In this document: positions 11,567 through 24,153 of the stretch, one piece after another | Position numbering within the stretch: position 1 is the first letter of the stretch | How the letters are laid out: every line of letters begins with the position of its first letter | NCBI GenBank assembly: GCA_002900995.3 | Contig: CM035314.1 | Location: 651,252 to 715,251, forward strand | DNA length: 64,000 bases | DNA from: Ganoderma boninense | Taxonomy: Eukaryota; Basidiomycota; Agaricomycetes; Polyporales; Polyporaceae | Direction: 5' to 3' | Notes under the pieces: model-generated | Told to the model about the DNA's origin: nothing | The model's input: only the letters and a program-made list of their open reading frames with translations | Databases searched by the model: none | Program-made: the position numbers and the translations under genes

Positions 11567-12072
11567 GAGGGATAATTCGGGCTTTTTAGGTAAGTCCAGT
11601 CGTTCAGAGAGATGCAAGAAGAGCGAGAAATATCAGCGGAGGTCGGAGGGGAGGAGTCGGGTGGTGGTTGCGAAGAATGAATGGTTGAGAACAATAAACG
11701 TTGCAGTCCAAAGTTCAACCTGCAAAATAAGCGCCGTATTGCTACTTCTGGACGATTCGGCAACAACCGGCTTGTAGGCGCTTGTTTCAACGCTCACCGC
11801 TCGCTTCTTCACCTTCTTCAAGTTCCAAGTTCCAAGTTCCGTCATTAATATTTCGAAGCTCAGCTTTTCACCGCCAGAGGCAACGCTATGTGCACCATCC
11901 CTCTTCAACGCGACACTCACCAAAATATCATATTATACAGAGGTTACAAGACAACGGGGGATGTGCAATAGTACAACGTAAGTTCTCACGCAATCATCGA
12001 AGGTGGGGGAGAATTGGCTGCTTTGAAGGCAGGCTGACGTCCCCTTGCTCACGTTGAAGCCTTCTTCAGAGA
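11567..12072. other. Intergenic between FunK1 copies D and E
   Basis: 5' flank of D and 3' flank of E. Nothing recognisable as a gene; a short triplicated TTCCAAG-type stretch is present near 11,815-11,835. Confidence 0.5.
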
Positions 12073-15065
12073 TCAAGTATCCTCTGCCGACACATCGCGA
12101 GGTATAGGAGGGTGAGGCGACACCCAGCCTCTCGGAACCTGATCTCTCTTCGCTCTGATGATACTCTCCCACCCAGGCATCCCCAAACTTCGTCGGAACA
12201 TCCAAGCCATCCAACGATGTCCCCATATATCAGCCCTTATATGTCTCTCCTTCGCCGTCGGCTCTGGGGGTATATCTTCGGCCAATGATAGAAATGGCTG
12301 GGAGCTCAAAGCTGCCTCGTATTTGTGTGCGTCAGGGTCGCAATCCAGTTCCGCGTGCTTGTCGAGATCATAGACGAGTTGAACGCCTTTGTAATGGATT
12401 CGTGGCAGGGATGGCGCTTCTGAGGGCTTCCGAGACATGTTAGCTACCCAGAGGTCATACCTCATGGCCTTGTAGTTGGCAGAGAATCGCATGAGCATCT
12501 CTGTGATAAGGTGATCCAGGGGCGACCCGTTGCTGTTGAACATCACTCTCTCGAGTCCTTGGTCAGGGTTGTAGTATTCGAGCTTCCCGCGCTTCATGAC
12601 AGTGTACTTCCGCTGTCCACACTTGATTTTGCCATTCTTGACCGTGAAGCAGTCGAAAACCTCGTCGAGGAACATTGCAACCGCTTCGCGATCAGAAATG
12701 CTCGACTGCAAGTAGCGGACGGAGTAGTAGACGAGGATGAGGAAGATAGACTCCAGCTCGTCCTGGATCTTTACTCCCTTCGCATGATTGAGGAGGTTGA
12801 CGGAAGTAAACTGCCAGCTGCCCTGGCAAGATGCGTCTTAACGTTAGCTTCCAGTAAAGCCAAACCACCACTGACGTCTCGTACCGTGTGTTCAGGTTGG
12901 CGCGCTCCGGCACCGGGCTGCTTATCGATGGGCCGCGACGTCTCCCAATCGGTGAGTATCCCCGTCCAATTGAGGATCCAATTATTTCGAGTGAAAGTAA
13001 CCTTCGGAAGGATGATAATGTTGGAATCGCTGATATCTCGGTGAAGGATATGAAGGTCTGGGCACGTCGCCGCGAGGTGGTGTGCTACGGGGCCCCAGAT
13101 AGATAGTCAGTGAACTATTAGACGAAGAAGCAGCACGAACACTTACTGGTAAGGCAGTCCAACAGGATGTACACCAACTGCAGCGCAGACTGGAATCGCT
13201 TGAGCGGCATGCCGACCTCCTTCACGACAAGACGGTAGTGCTGATGATGGCGGATGCGACATCCCACACGGAGCTTAGGGACGTCACTGGACTGATCAAG
13301 GACTGATTCAGAGGGCTCCTCTTCGCGCTTGCGCCGTTTCACTCCTCGTGGGCCATCCTGCGGGGCTGTCTCAGACTCCCTTTGCGTCCCCGGTGTGCTA
13401 GACTCGGTGTCGTCAGACGGCGGTAGAGGGTTCGCCCTCTCCCACCACGAAGCTGTGAGAGTGCGTTGGCCGAAGACATCTCCATGGCATACGAGGGTCG
13501 GAACATCCTTGATCGACGGCTCATTGTTGAGACGCTGCAGAATGAGGCCCTCCTGCTCGACGCCTTCATAGGCCGCGCGCCATGAATCCTTCAACCACAC
13601 GAAGCGGCCGGTCTCGCAGTCCACCGCAACATATCCACGAGTGGCGCGGCCCACAGCGCCATTCGCAGAGAAGGCAGGTTTGCCTACGAGGAAGCTGCGA
13701 GTCTGCCTGGGGCCGGCGGATACGCTCAGCTTGAACCGCGGCCAACGCGAGTCCGCGATCGACTTTGCAAACATCTTCCGCACGTAGTCGAAGACATGAT
13801 AGGGCTGGTTCTTGGACACCGCGTCTGGGATAAAGAGGGGGAGCTCGTTGGGCACGAGGACGCGAGGGGCGCTGTTGACATCGGACCTGCGAGCAATGGC
13901 GTGCTGGTCCATATCATCCCACTCCGGGTCTGAGGCAGAGAGGCGGATGGCGCTGGGGTCGAACCCGAGTGCGGCGTCAGAAAGATGGGAGACGCGCCAC
14001 AGGAACTCGCACAGCGCGTCGGGGTAGCGGAAGTAGTCGACGGACTTTGTTACGATGACCCCCGCGCGGTCCCAGCGAAGGAGGCGGAAGCGGTGGCCCA
14101 AGATGAGGAGCATGAATACGGCGACTCGATGCTGGATCAACTGGAGGAGTTCGGAGTAGGTGGTCAGCTGTCCACGCACTTCCTTGCGAGTCGTCGCGCA
14201 GGGCTCGAGTGGCGGGTTGGCTACCGTTGGGGACTCTTCGTCGTCGGACTCGTTGGACTCATCGGATTCGGACTCGTCGTCGGACCCACTCTCGGAATCC
14301 TCATCTTCCTCATCTTCCTCGACGTCCAATAACACCTCGACGTCCTCTTCTCCGCCAACCCCATCATCGTCTTGAGGATCCTCGACATCTTCCTCGTCCT
14401 CATGCTCCTCGACACTTTCGTCCTCTTGGTCCTGGAAGGCGTCCAGCGCGACACCGAGTTTGCCGCCCTTGAACTCGACGGGCACGCCCTGGTCTGGCCA
14501 ATGAGGACGACCATCTTTAGGGAGATATCGCTCTCGGAAGAGCGCAGCGTCGATTTTCTGGCGCAGCATGTCCACCTTCGGAGTGTCCTCTCTCCTCTTG
14601 TCTTTGCGCGACCTCTTGCGCTTGTCCGGCTTGTACTGGCAGAGACCTAGGCCCATCCCCGGGGTAAGTTTGTGTTTCTTGAGGGCAGCCACCTGGTTGT
14701 TGAACGATGGCTGTAAGTCTAAAACATGCGCCTCCAGTGGTTGAGATGGTACTCACGAAAAGCTTAACCACCTTCTCTTCAGACATGTTTCCAGCATCCT
14801 TGAGAGTACGAAACGGGTTCCTGGATGGATGGATGAGAGGCCGTTTGGATATCCTGAGCGAACGTCTGCGGGACGCAGGGTATGGTAGCAGTTCATCGAG
14901 AAACTGGTCGACAGAGTCTGCCTGGACGACGCGGCCGGCGATGTCCAGTATGGACTGAGCACGATACTGAGGAAGGGTGACTTGGCCGACGGAGTTGATG
15001 AGGCTAGGCAGCTTCCGCGAGATGCGGGGCGACTCTTGAGCCTCCCCGGGTATGTTGCCAGCCAT
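12073..15065 (-). CDS. FunK1 fungal-type protein kinase, copy E (long acidic insert)
   Basis: Four exons: 15065-14757, 14710-13147, 13084-12885, 12822-12073 (940 aa), phases 0, 1, 0. Exon 1 is the long sub-type (MAGNIPGEAQ, then QYRAQSILDIAGR and DSVDQFLDELLPY), shared with copy T at 56,638. Between the N-terminal region and the kinase N-lobe it carries about 80 residues dominated by Asp, Glu and Ser (near 14,200-14,430), absent from the other copies. Kinase motifs: GRATRGYVA (second Gly of the loop is Ala), lysine in FVWLKDSW, HRDISDSN (13,021-13,045) and TDWETSR. Catalytic residues are intact. The start is supported by the match to copy T; an in-frame codon 33 bases upstream is less likely. 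Confidence 0.88.
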
Positions 15066-15960
15066 GGGGTAGAGGGAGAGGGAGAAACGCACCTTCAACC
15101 ACCGCGACCGAGTTCAGCTTGTACTCAACTGCGATCTGAGATAGATAACGTGACCGTGAAGTTGACTCTATGGTGCACGGGTTTTGGAAAGGAAGAACAG
15201 GAGAACAATAGAAATTGATGGGACAGTATCTGCACAGCAAGGTGGCCGCGGTCGAACCGGCTTTCCGCGAGAACATGACGCTCGGTTGTGCACAATGGGT
15301 CACGTTCTCGAGCCCTCCCTTCCTACATCCATTGAGACGTGAGTTTATGGAGGAGGCCGCGGTACTCTCAAGCAGGAACGTACGATGCAGAAGGCCGAAA
15401 TCGCGCATTGCAGTAGTTAACGGACAGCGGCGAGTTAGGTACCTGATCCATGCGGAACCGTCGGGCTCCTACTGGGACCGACGTGCGCTCAGAACAAGGC
15501 CAATACAACATGTTAGATAATTGATAGTCAAACTCACTGCAAGCGAACCAGGTGTATCACTCACCTCCTAGGCCGTTTGCGACAGCGGCCTGGCCGGCGT
15601 TGATTCCACGAGACTCTGCGCACAAACTGCTATGCCCGTCTTTGTGGCAGATTCAATGCTCCACTTCCAGTCCTCAAATCCGTTTCACTAACTCTAGCTT
15701 AGGTCCCATGTCGAGGCGGTTGGCCCATCGCCGCAGCAGCCACCGTGCAGTGCTATCTATAAGAGCACTCTGTGTACACAGGGCTGAGATCGTAGCACTG
15801 TGACAGTTATACGCAGAGAGATAACACTGAGCTCACCATTTCATGTCAATGAGAACAGAATAAACAATGACACGGAAGAGAGGATCCTTCTTCCCCTGCT
15901 AGAGCTGGGTGGGAGTCGGACACAGCGTCGGTGCTACGTGGAGGTGGGGACAAGCGCTAG

Positions 15961-15984
15961 ATCGAGATAAGGAACATACCAGCC
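15961..15984 (-). repeat. Dispersed short repeat, copy 1
   Basis: Minus strand reads close to GGTATGATCCTTATCTCGAT. Related copies lie at 20,370-20,389 (minus), 40,811-40,830 (plus) and 50,535-50,556 (plus). Copies 1 and 2 also share a following AGCGCTT tract and a TACGTGG tract. Confidence 0.5.
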
Positions 15985-16164
15985 ATCTAACACAAATCCA
16001 GAATTGGGAGGCACATATTTTAGGAGGCCAAGATATGCAATTCGAAAAACGCCTAATAACACTACTAATAACACCCACTCACCCTTGTTCCCTCTGTGCT
16101 CGTCTTCAAATTGACATATCGCGAGAGCTTGGACCTGCCGTAACAACAAGCCCCACACATCAGG

Positions 16165-16265
16165 AAACCCGTAAAACGCTGTCGTGCTGACGGCGCTGAG
16201 GGGCACAGCCACCAGCGCGGCAGCGAGCACAGCGCTCTCAGCGGTCAGCGCAAGGCGCCTAAAAT
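16165..16265 (-). repeat. Imperfect inverted repeat, left arm
   Basis: Read on the minus strand, this GC-rich tract (GCGCTGA, CTGAGAGC, then ending GACAGCGTTTTACGG) aligns with the plus strand at 17,007-17,105. The best-conserved block is GACAGCGTTTTACGG at the end of each arm. Arms are about 840 bp apart. Confidence 0.45.
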
Positions 16266-17006
16266 GACTCCCTTCGGCCACCATGTCTCTACCCTCTCGC
16301 AGTCTCTCTCTCTTGCATTTCCTCTGTCCTCTATCATCAGCGCTACCTCCCGACCTTCTTGCTGGCAAATATCCGAGCCTATGGCAAGTTTTCAGTCGAA
16401 GATCTGCTGTCCAGCAGATTGGTAGAAGATGCTCGGAATCGGGCAGGACGCCGCGGGAGCAGAAGCCGCAGAGCAGGTTGGTGGCTACGTGTGGGGTTGG
16501 GATAGGACGAATGGGTCACAAGGGTAGTATCGGAGGCGAGGATTGAGGTGAGGGGGAGGCTTATGGAGCTCAAAGGTGCGTACTTATTAAATGAGAGTGG
16601 CTATCGAGCTCGTCTTTTCCTATTTTCCCCCGCCCCAATAAGGCACACCGTGGATTGCGGAGCAGAGACCCACAGTTAGCATTATGTGGCTTAGATGTAT
16701 CACTAGACCTCCCTGTCCACCCATTGCTGCTCCCACGAGCTTGTGCGGAGCATGTCGCTGATGTGCATGGCCTGGTGTGCAGGGCTTGGTGTGCATCGGA
16801 GTCAATGGTAGCGCGGCCCCAAAGAGTCTCCGATATTGCCTCAGTATGATAATTATTAGTGGTCATACCAGTGTATTTAGACGAGAATAAATGGAAGCCC
16901 ATCTTCGATCCAAATGCACCGTGGCCAAGTGCTGAACTGCCCGAGGCGTCTGTTCAGAGAGCTGGTGGTGCTGACCTGGTGCTGACAGGCGTTCGACGGC
17001 GTAGTG

Positions 17007-17105
17007 CTGGCGCGCTTGGCGCTGAGGTGCTGAGAGCTGTGCTGCTAAACGTGCTGAAGGCGCTGGGTCAGCGCCGACAGCGTTTTACGGCTGTCCAGAT
17101 GCAAG
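17007..17105 (+). repeat. Imperfect inverted repeat, right arm
   Basis: Partner of 16,165-16,265; contains GCGCTTGGCGCTGAGG and GACAGCGTTTTACGG. The right arm lies just 26 bases beyond the stop codon of FunK1 copy F. Confidence 0.45.
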
Positions 17106-17130
17106 CACGCCGCCGTACCGGCAATGGAGC

Positions 17131-19744
17131 CTACCTCCTTACGCCAACGGGATGGGTGCGCGGACTAAGGCTTGGTCGTGTGCGGCGCGTCGACGCGTGC
17201 AACCGCGCGGGGAGGGACGCGTTCAACTTGCCCTCGCCCTTCCGCCGGCGTTTGCTGCTCGGTGGCGCTGGCAGGTCCTGCGCGTCTTTGCCCAAGTTCG
17301 CCTGGCAGTCAGACGCTGAGACCCCTTGGTCTGCTCTGCGGACGCAATCGTTGCTGCCCCAGTACGGGTTCGCGACCTGCTTCGCGAGGAACGCGAGCAT
17401 GAACCCGTGGTCGTCAAGCTTCGCCGCGAGCTTGCGCTCCTCCTCAGTGGGCCCAGGGACGGTGAATGTCTCTGCCTCCCACTCCGCCTCCCACTCAGCT
17501 AGCATGGCGGGGTCGATCCCAGCTGTGGCAGAGTTCGGGGACCTTGCAATGGGCGTCTCTGGCGTCTCTGGGGCCGAGGCTGGTGGCTCGTGCGGTGCAG
17601 GCGGAGGGCCCGCCTTGGGATCGGCAGCTTTGGCGTCGTCGTAGTACATGACCTGGTAGCGCGCCTTGAGGCTATGGAGGAGGGTGGCGAGCACGGTGTC
17701 CATGGGGCTGCGGAACGCGAGTGGGTTCCCGCCCATCGTGACCCGCAGCTCGCCGGTGACTTCGAGGGCGTACGACTTCTGCCCACATGCGTCGGCACGC
17801 CCCGGGCCCAGGTACTTGTAGAAGTAGTTGTCGATCCAGGACTGGACACAGGAGCAGTTGGAGCGGAGATACCGGACGGCGTAGTACACGAGGACGTGGA
17901 AAAACGACTCGAGTTCGTCCGAGATTTTGACAGGTTTGTCGATGTGGTAGAGGAGGTTCACAGACATGTATTGGTAAGTCCCCTGCAAACGCATGTCAAT
18001 GCTGTATGGATTGTCTCAGGAGAGGCAAATACTCACCATGCGTTCTTCCTGTGTGGCTTTGGATGCCGCTTCTACCGTATCAATCGGCTTCGCAAGTTCC
18101 CAGTCGCTGAGAAGGCCGGACCATACCATCCGTGTGTTCTGTCCGTCCTGGTCGCGGCGCACTCTCGGATATATGAGGATATTTCCTCCGCTGATATCAC
18201 GATGGAGAAGTTGAGGTGTCAGCTTGGTAGCAGCCTGATGATGGGCTACGAAAATCATACATCAGGAGAAGTTTGAATTCAATGCGGCAGCGAACTTACC
18301 TCGCAAGCAGTCCAAAACAACCGTTAGAAGTTGCCGTCCATACTGGAAGTCCCTAAGGGGCATACCCACCTCCTCCACGACGATTCGGTAATGCTTGTGC
18401 TGTTGCAGAGGGCCGTTGGACCCGGCTGTTGCACGAGGGTGTTGGAAGGAAGATCCTGGGCAAGGCACCACGTCGTCGCGCTTTCGTTTCCTGCTTCCTG
18501 AAGACGCAGAAGCGGATAATGTAGTCGAAGGGGAGGGATAAGAGGAACAACGCGAGCGGGATCCAGCTGGATGCTGACGTTGCCACATGTTGCCGGTAAC
18601 CGTAGCCTGGTTGGAGATATCGCCATGATAGACAAGCGTCGGGACGCTCTCTACACCTGCCTCGTTGAGGCGTTGCAGCATGTCTCCTTCGGTCTCTGAG
18701 ATCGCGTACGAAGCCTGCCATGCGTCCTTCAGCCAGACGAACCGGCTCGTCTTGCAGTCAAGCGCTACATACCCGCGGGTTCCGCGGCCGGTCATGTCGC
18801 TAGCACGGAAAACGGGCTTCCCAACCAGATACTCGCGATTGTGGCGACCGTCTGGGACTTGGAGCTTGTAACGCGGCCAGTCGCTTTGGATACTTGTTCG
18901 GAAGATCGAGCGAACGTAGTGGAAGGTAAAAGGGTGCGAAATCTCGTTCTCGTTGAGTTGGCGTTCAGAATGGCTGATGTCTGTTGGGCTCGGGAGGGCG
19001 GCGATATCCATTCGCAAGAAGTCGACGTCAGCGGGATGGAGACGAGTGGCGCTCGGATCGAGCCCGAGCGCGCCGTCGTCGAGGTGAGAAAGGCGCCAAA
19101 GAATGTCGCACAACATCTCTGGGTGCTCGAAGTAGTCGATAGATGGAGTCGCCGTAACTCCAGCGCGATCCCAGCGGAGAAGACGGAAGCTACGGCCGAT
19201 GACAAGGAGCATGAACAAGAACACACGTTGTTGGGCAGCGAAGACGAGTTCTGATACAGAGGAGAGGCTGTCGAACAACCTTTGACGTGCCTTCTGTGGT
19301 CCGCCCACGATGTTACGGTCGAAAGGGTCGATGCCTCGGCGGTATGTACGGAACTCGAGCGAAACAATCTGGTCAACGCCGAGGGGCGGGCCTTCTTCAG
19401 GCGCATCGCCCAAACGGAATATTGCAGCGCTGGTGGTTGTGAGCATTTCGTCGGCATCAGAGCTGATGAATGTCGGGTATCTGGAGAGCCTTGTCATAGG
19501 TCCAAGGTTGTGGTCATTTGCAGCCGCAATCTATCACAAACATTAATTACTAGCTGAGCCACAAGGACGAAGGGCGACGACTCACGAGAAGTCCAGATAC
19601 CTCGCTCTCAGAAATGCTCTTCGCATTTTTAAGGCTTTCAAATGGATTACAGGTCAAGCTTCTCCTAGTGGGGGCATCCGGCCGATAAGGAAGAAATTCG
19701 TGGAGAAACTTGTCGGTTTCTAGTTCGGTGGTGGGGTTCACCAT
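17131..19744 (-). CDS. FunK1 fungal-type protein kinase, copy F
   Basis: Four exons: 19744-19586, 19530-18300, 18245-18037, 17982-17131 (816 aa), phases 0, 1, 0, all GT-AG. Exon 1 is the short sub-type (MVNPTTELETDKFLHEFL). Kinase motifs: GRGTRGYVALD, lysine in FVWLKDAW, HRDISGGN (about 18,181-18,204), SDWELAK. The set is intact. Exon 4 starts GTYQYMSVNLL and ends with a basic tail (ASTRRTRP) very like that of copy D, suggesting the two are close relatives; the tail could act as a nuclear localisation signal, which is inference. Neighbouring FunK1 genes point the same way but each has its own several-hundred-base upstream region, so there is no sign of co-transcription. Confidence 0.88.
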
Positions 19745-20623
19745 GAGGAGACAGCGTCAGATATGCAGATGAGATAAAAAGTAGAAGGTAATGGGATGGA
19801 GGTGGAGGCGGTAAGATATGTGAGAGAAAGCGAGGCGCACAAGAGGTGGTGGTCCACGATGAGGGCAATGAGATCGACTGGAACGAATCCAACTTGGGGA
19901 CAAGCGCCCGTACCTGTTTTGGAACACTGACAGTACACTGACTTGTCATTAGTGACATTCCGACACTCACGGAGACACTCAACCTGAACGAAACGTTCAG
20001 TGAGCAGTGAGTAATCTCATGATCCCTGTTAGCATCAACTATATTGTTCGTCAGTTCATAAATAGTGTATTACAAAGCATTACTTGCCAGTAATACGCTG
20101 CGTCTCTCAGCTGCACGTTTTCGAAACACACGAGCCTGAGGCACTGAGTACTGAGTACTAGTGTTGACGACGGTCCGCCGGAATGGTGATGAACTTGAGC
20201 GAGGAGCTCGAATCAAGAACAGTGACATGAGTTAAGTTGAGTTCTATCATAATACAATAAAGACAAACGAGCTCAGAACTTTAGATAGATGAGAACGTCG
20301 GGAATTGACTGTCGTAAGACAACAAGTCGAAGAGCGACATTGCGACTCCTACGTGGCAATAAGCGCTCAATCGAGATAAGAATTATACCAACCACTGTGG
20401 TTGGCAAGTGCTGACGTTGCACATCGAACAGCACAATCGTACAATTCAACATCTACATTTCCTCGCAGATAGCATATCGTAGCGTACACGTAAATGAGAA
20501 ATCAATTGACAACATATTGGTAAAATTCAAGGCCTTTCTACAGGCGCCAGCCTGCGCCCTCCGAGAATGCGAGTCCAGAGTGCTGGCTAGTGGTGTTGAG
20601 CGATCATGTGAGAAAAAGTAAAT
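19745..20623. other. Intergenic between FunK1 copies F and G
   Basis: No gene found. Contains dispersed repeat copy 2 (20,370-20,389) and AT-richer sequence around 20,030-20,300. A run of overlapping GAGTACT/TGAGTACTA near 20,145-20,160 is the only other local repeat. Confidence 0.5.
20370..20389 (-). repeat. Dispersed short repeat, copy 2
   Basis: Minus strand GGTATAATTCTTATCTCGA, with the same flanking AGCGCTT and TACGTGG landmarks as copy 1 at 15,961. Confidence 0.45.
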
Positions 20624-23172
20624 CTAGGAGGCTAGCTTCTGCTTCTTGTTCGCCGTAGAGAGCGAGCTTGACGACTTGATAGGCTGACTAGCTGATGAAG
20701 CTAGCTTCGCATCCTCAGGAGCGGGCATGCGATCCTCCTCGGGCCAATCCAAAGTCCGTATCGCCTCTGCGATCTCGTCGAGCATGAACCCGTGTTTCAA
20801 CATCCGCGCCGCAAGCTCCCTATCCTTCGCGGTCGGCACGTCGTACTCCTCCACTGAGGAAAAGTCATCTTCATGATGGGAGTCTCCCCTTTCGTCCTGC
20901 GCAGCCCCGTCATTGTCGAATTTGAAGAAGACGATATCAGGCCCGCCGACAGGGTGGAGGGGCTCGTCGGATGCGATGAATTCTGGTGGCGAAGGTGGCG
21001 GCTGGTCCAGCATGGTGTCATAGCCTGTGACCTTGTAGTGTGCGCGGAAGCACGCGAGGAGCGAGTGCAGGAGGCCGTCCATGGGGCTGCGGAAGTGAAT
21101 CCGGTGTGGGTACCAGCCATCGCGAAGCCAGTTGTCGACGAGCATGGCCATGGATTTCCACCCGCACGTCAGAGAGATTCCAGGGCCGGCGTACTGGTTG
21201 AAGAAGTTGTTGATCCACGAGGTGGGGCACGAGGATGTGGAGCGGAGGTGACGGACAGAGCAGTGTAGGAGGACGTAGAAGAATGACTCGAGCTCGTCTG
21301 AGATTTTCGTCGGCCGGGACGGCATCGTCAGTAAGTTGACGGACTTGAATTGATAGGCCCCCTGAGCAGTAATCCGCAGTGAGTTTCAGTGGACGCATTC
21401 GTAAGGAGTGAGACTGACCATTTGGGTTGAAGATGTATTGCTTAACAACCGAGAGTTTACCGGCTTCGCGTGCTCCCAGTCGCAAAGGAGGCCTGTCCAC
21501 ACCATCGCAGCCTTGTCGCCGTCGTCGTTGTACCGGACCTTGGGATAGATGAGAATATTGCTGACGTTGACGTCGCCGTGAAGGAGGCGTGTGTGCGGAT
21601 CGGCGGCCGCCTGATAGTGAGCTGTTCGGATGGAGAGAGCGGTAAGCACAGGATTGGCACACAAACTGTTCATCATCCTCACCTTCTAGAGCGTCGAGCA
21701 CGATTGAACACAACTGTTTTCCATTCTTGAAACAAGTAAGCGGCAGGGCGACCTCTTCGACTACCATACGATAGTGCTTATGTTGCCGCAGAGGGCAGTC
21801 CCAGCCCTCGATGTCGTGTAGAGTCTGATCATGGCCCCTCGTCGAGCAAGGTGGGGCGACCTCAAGTTCATCTCCGATTGATCTTTTCCGCTTCATGTTA
21901 CCCGACGGGGAAGGTTCGACAAGAGGACACTGTGGTCCTTGAGAAGCTTGAGAGGACGTGGGAGTCTCCGTAGCGCACGAGAGTCCGCATTCCCAGTAGT
22001 CAGCCGTGACGGTCGTTTCGTCGTCGACGTCCCCATGACACACGAGCGTCGGAATGTTCTCCACGCCCATATCGTTAAGGCTCTGCAGGATGTCGCCCTC
22101 CGCCACTCCCATCGCGTAAGCCGGGCGCCACACGTCCTTCAACCACACAAAGTGGCTCGTCGCGCAGTCGAGCGCGACATAGCCCCTGGTTCCCCGACCG
22201 ATGACGCCGTCGGCGCGGAACGTCGGCTTTCCGACGAGGAATTCGCGCCATGCACCTCTGTTCGGCACAGTCAGCTTGTATCGCGGCCAGCCGGTAGCGA
22301 GGGACTCGCGGAACAGGGTGCACGCGTATGCGAAGGTAATGGGGGCGGCGGGCGGGGTGTCGAGGTCGCGCTCTGTGTGGTCGACGTCGTGAGGGCTCTC
22401 GAGAGCAGCGCTGTCCATCCGGAGGAAATCGCGGTCCCCAGGAAGAATACGGATGGCTGTTGGGTCAAGGCCGAGGGCGGTATCGCCCAGAGTAGAGAGC
22501 CGATGCAAGGCGTCGCGAAGCACGTTGGGCTCGGAGAAGTAGTCTACTGGGGAGGAGGCGACGATCCCAGCGCGATCCAAGCGCAGGATGCGGAACTGGC
22601 GGCCGATTATAAAGACCATGAAGAGAAATATACGATGTTGGGCGGAGAAGAGGAGATTCGCGGTCGTGGAAATGTTGTCGAGTACCCGTCCACGCTCTTC
22701 TTTGACCTCTCCGTACTCGTCGTCGTAGTTTGTACGGTCGAAGGGATCACCACCGACGAAGTGGCGGGCAAACGCCACTGGGACGCTTTGATCGAAACAG
22801 GAGGGGAGCCGCTTCAAGAGGGTCCGCTGGCAGTGAAATATCGCGGCATCGGACTGAACAGTCGCTGTGGTATTGTCCGAGAGAGAAGTGTAGCGTGACA
22901 GTACTGAGCCTGTGAGGAGGGGGTGGACGTCCACTGCATGCAGCTGGTTCGACTGTCAATCAGGAATTTTGGAGTGAGACAGACAGATAGATGAAACTGA
23001 CGATGTGTTCTGAGAGTTCTTCCCGTGAAAGGGCATCTGCGTGCTCTAAGGATTCGAATGGGTTCTTGCCCTCATATTCTCGAGATCTGGCATAAGAACG
23101 GGGAAGAAATGCTGAGAAGAATTGGTCCATGTTTAATTCGACGGCCGAGTTGGCCATCGGAGTTGAGGCCAT
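20624..23172 (-). CDS. FunK1 fungal-type protein kinase, copy G (HGD variant)
   Basis: Four exons: 23172-23002, 22952-21683, 21621-21419, 21361-20624 (793 aa), phases 0, 1, 0. Exon 1 is the short sub-type (MASTPMANSAVELNMDQFF). The Gly-rich loop (GRGTRGYVALD) and lysine (FVWLKDVW) are normal, but the catalytic loop reads HGDVNVSN (21,557-21,580): the Arg of HRD is Gly, while Asp and Asn remain; CDWEHAK replaces DFG. Some kinases with non-RD loops are active without activation-segment phosphorylation, so this is not proof of inactivity. Introns 2 and 3 contain no stop in the exon-2 frame, giving one long apparent reading frame that is not the gene. Confidence 0.86.
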
Positions 23173-24153
23173 GGTGGTTGACGAACTCAAAGACCTTGAC
23201 TCGGAAGCTTGAGGCCCAGGCGTCGACGCAACGAGATGCCAGTCCGGTAGAAAAGGAAAAGATGGTGGATGAAGGTGAGAGGAGGAAGTATGTTGCCAAA
23301 AATCCAGAGATGGTGGTTCGGGATCGATTTCTGAGTGAATGTAGTTGTAAGCGTCAAGGCGGCAGGAATTCGGCGCTCAAGACAGTGGTCCGAAGTTCAA
23401 ACACCGCGATTGTGACAGTGACCACAATAAGACTCCATTGCTCATACGTGAGAATCGAACTCCCTCCTGGCCCGCTCGCAGATTACGCAGTACTACTTCG
23501 TTTGAGTGGGAAGGAAAATCGTTGTCTCCAACTTGAAGACGGGAACTGAGTCGAATAAGTAAGTGCTATGCCGGTGACGCGTGGTAGCATGCACTCAATG
23601 TCAGCCGTAGCACTGTCACAGTCATTACGGGTTCTACGACTCACCAATGTGGCCATCATGCAGTTTCAGTATTCGTCCAGTCATTGTAGACAATGAAGAG
23701 GCCAGGCAAGTTCGTGGACATTCGGTCGATATCCAGTCATCCTCGCGACATCTTGGGTCACGTACGCGCGTGTCCATCTTTTATGTAAGCTCGCGCTGTG
23801 GATCCGGTTCGAGCCGGTGCCGTCCACGGTTGTCCTCATCTCTCCTACGGTTCGCATCCACTGCCTCCTTCTCCTTCGTATGCTACCCGAAGTGAACTTG
23901 ATGGAATGACTACGGCATGGATGTGACACTATGATAAGTTCACTTGGGCTGTGTTCAGGAAACTCACTGCATGCGCACCAGAACATCTATTCAAGTCTGA
24001 GCTTGATCACAGGAACCACGGCTGGCATTGTAAGGTGAGCACACGCTTGTACTTTCCATCGTGGCATTGATGAGCGAGTTTAACCTCTGTAATCCTAGTC
24101 TCCAATAGTATACGTTAGGCTTCCCGACCACACGTAAAGGAATCAACAAGCTC
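23173..24153. other. Intergenic between FunK1 copy G and the ABM gene
   Basis: No gene detected. A tract near 23,600-23,640 (GTAGCACTGTCACAGT) resembles one near 15,790-15,810, another faint trace of shared ancestry of the intergenic DNA. Confidence 0.4.

Larger units (their letters stand above)
15066..17130. other. Intergenic between FunK1 copies E and F
   Basis: No intact gene. It contains a copy of a dispersed short repeat (15,961-15,984), the two arms of an imperfect inverted repeat (about 16,165-16,265 and 17,007-17,105), and a minus-strand open frame at 15,934-16,368 with a hydrophobic segment that cannot be matched to a gene. It reads like decayed mobile or duplicated DNA. Confidence 0.5.

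Noticed and set aside
15934..16368. 144-codon minus-strand frame with a hydrophobic segment
   Set aside because: No recognisable family, no splice partners, overlaps an inverted-repeat arm and a dispersed repeat; more likely decayed DNA than a gene.
21018..22934. A 638-codon minus-strand frame over FunK1 copy G
   Set aside because: It reads through introns 2 and 3; the spliced model restores the catalytic-loop exon and the GAYQF start of exon 4 with family-wide phases.
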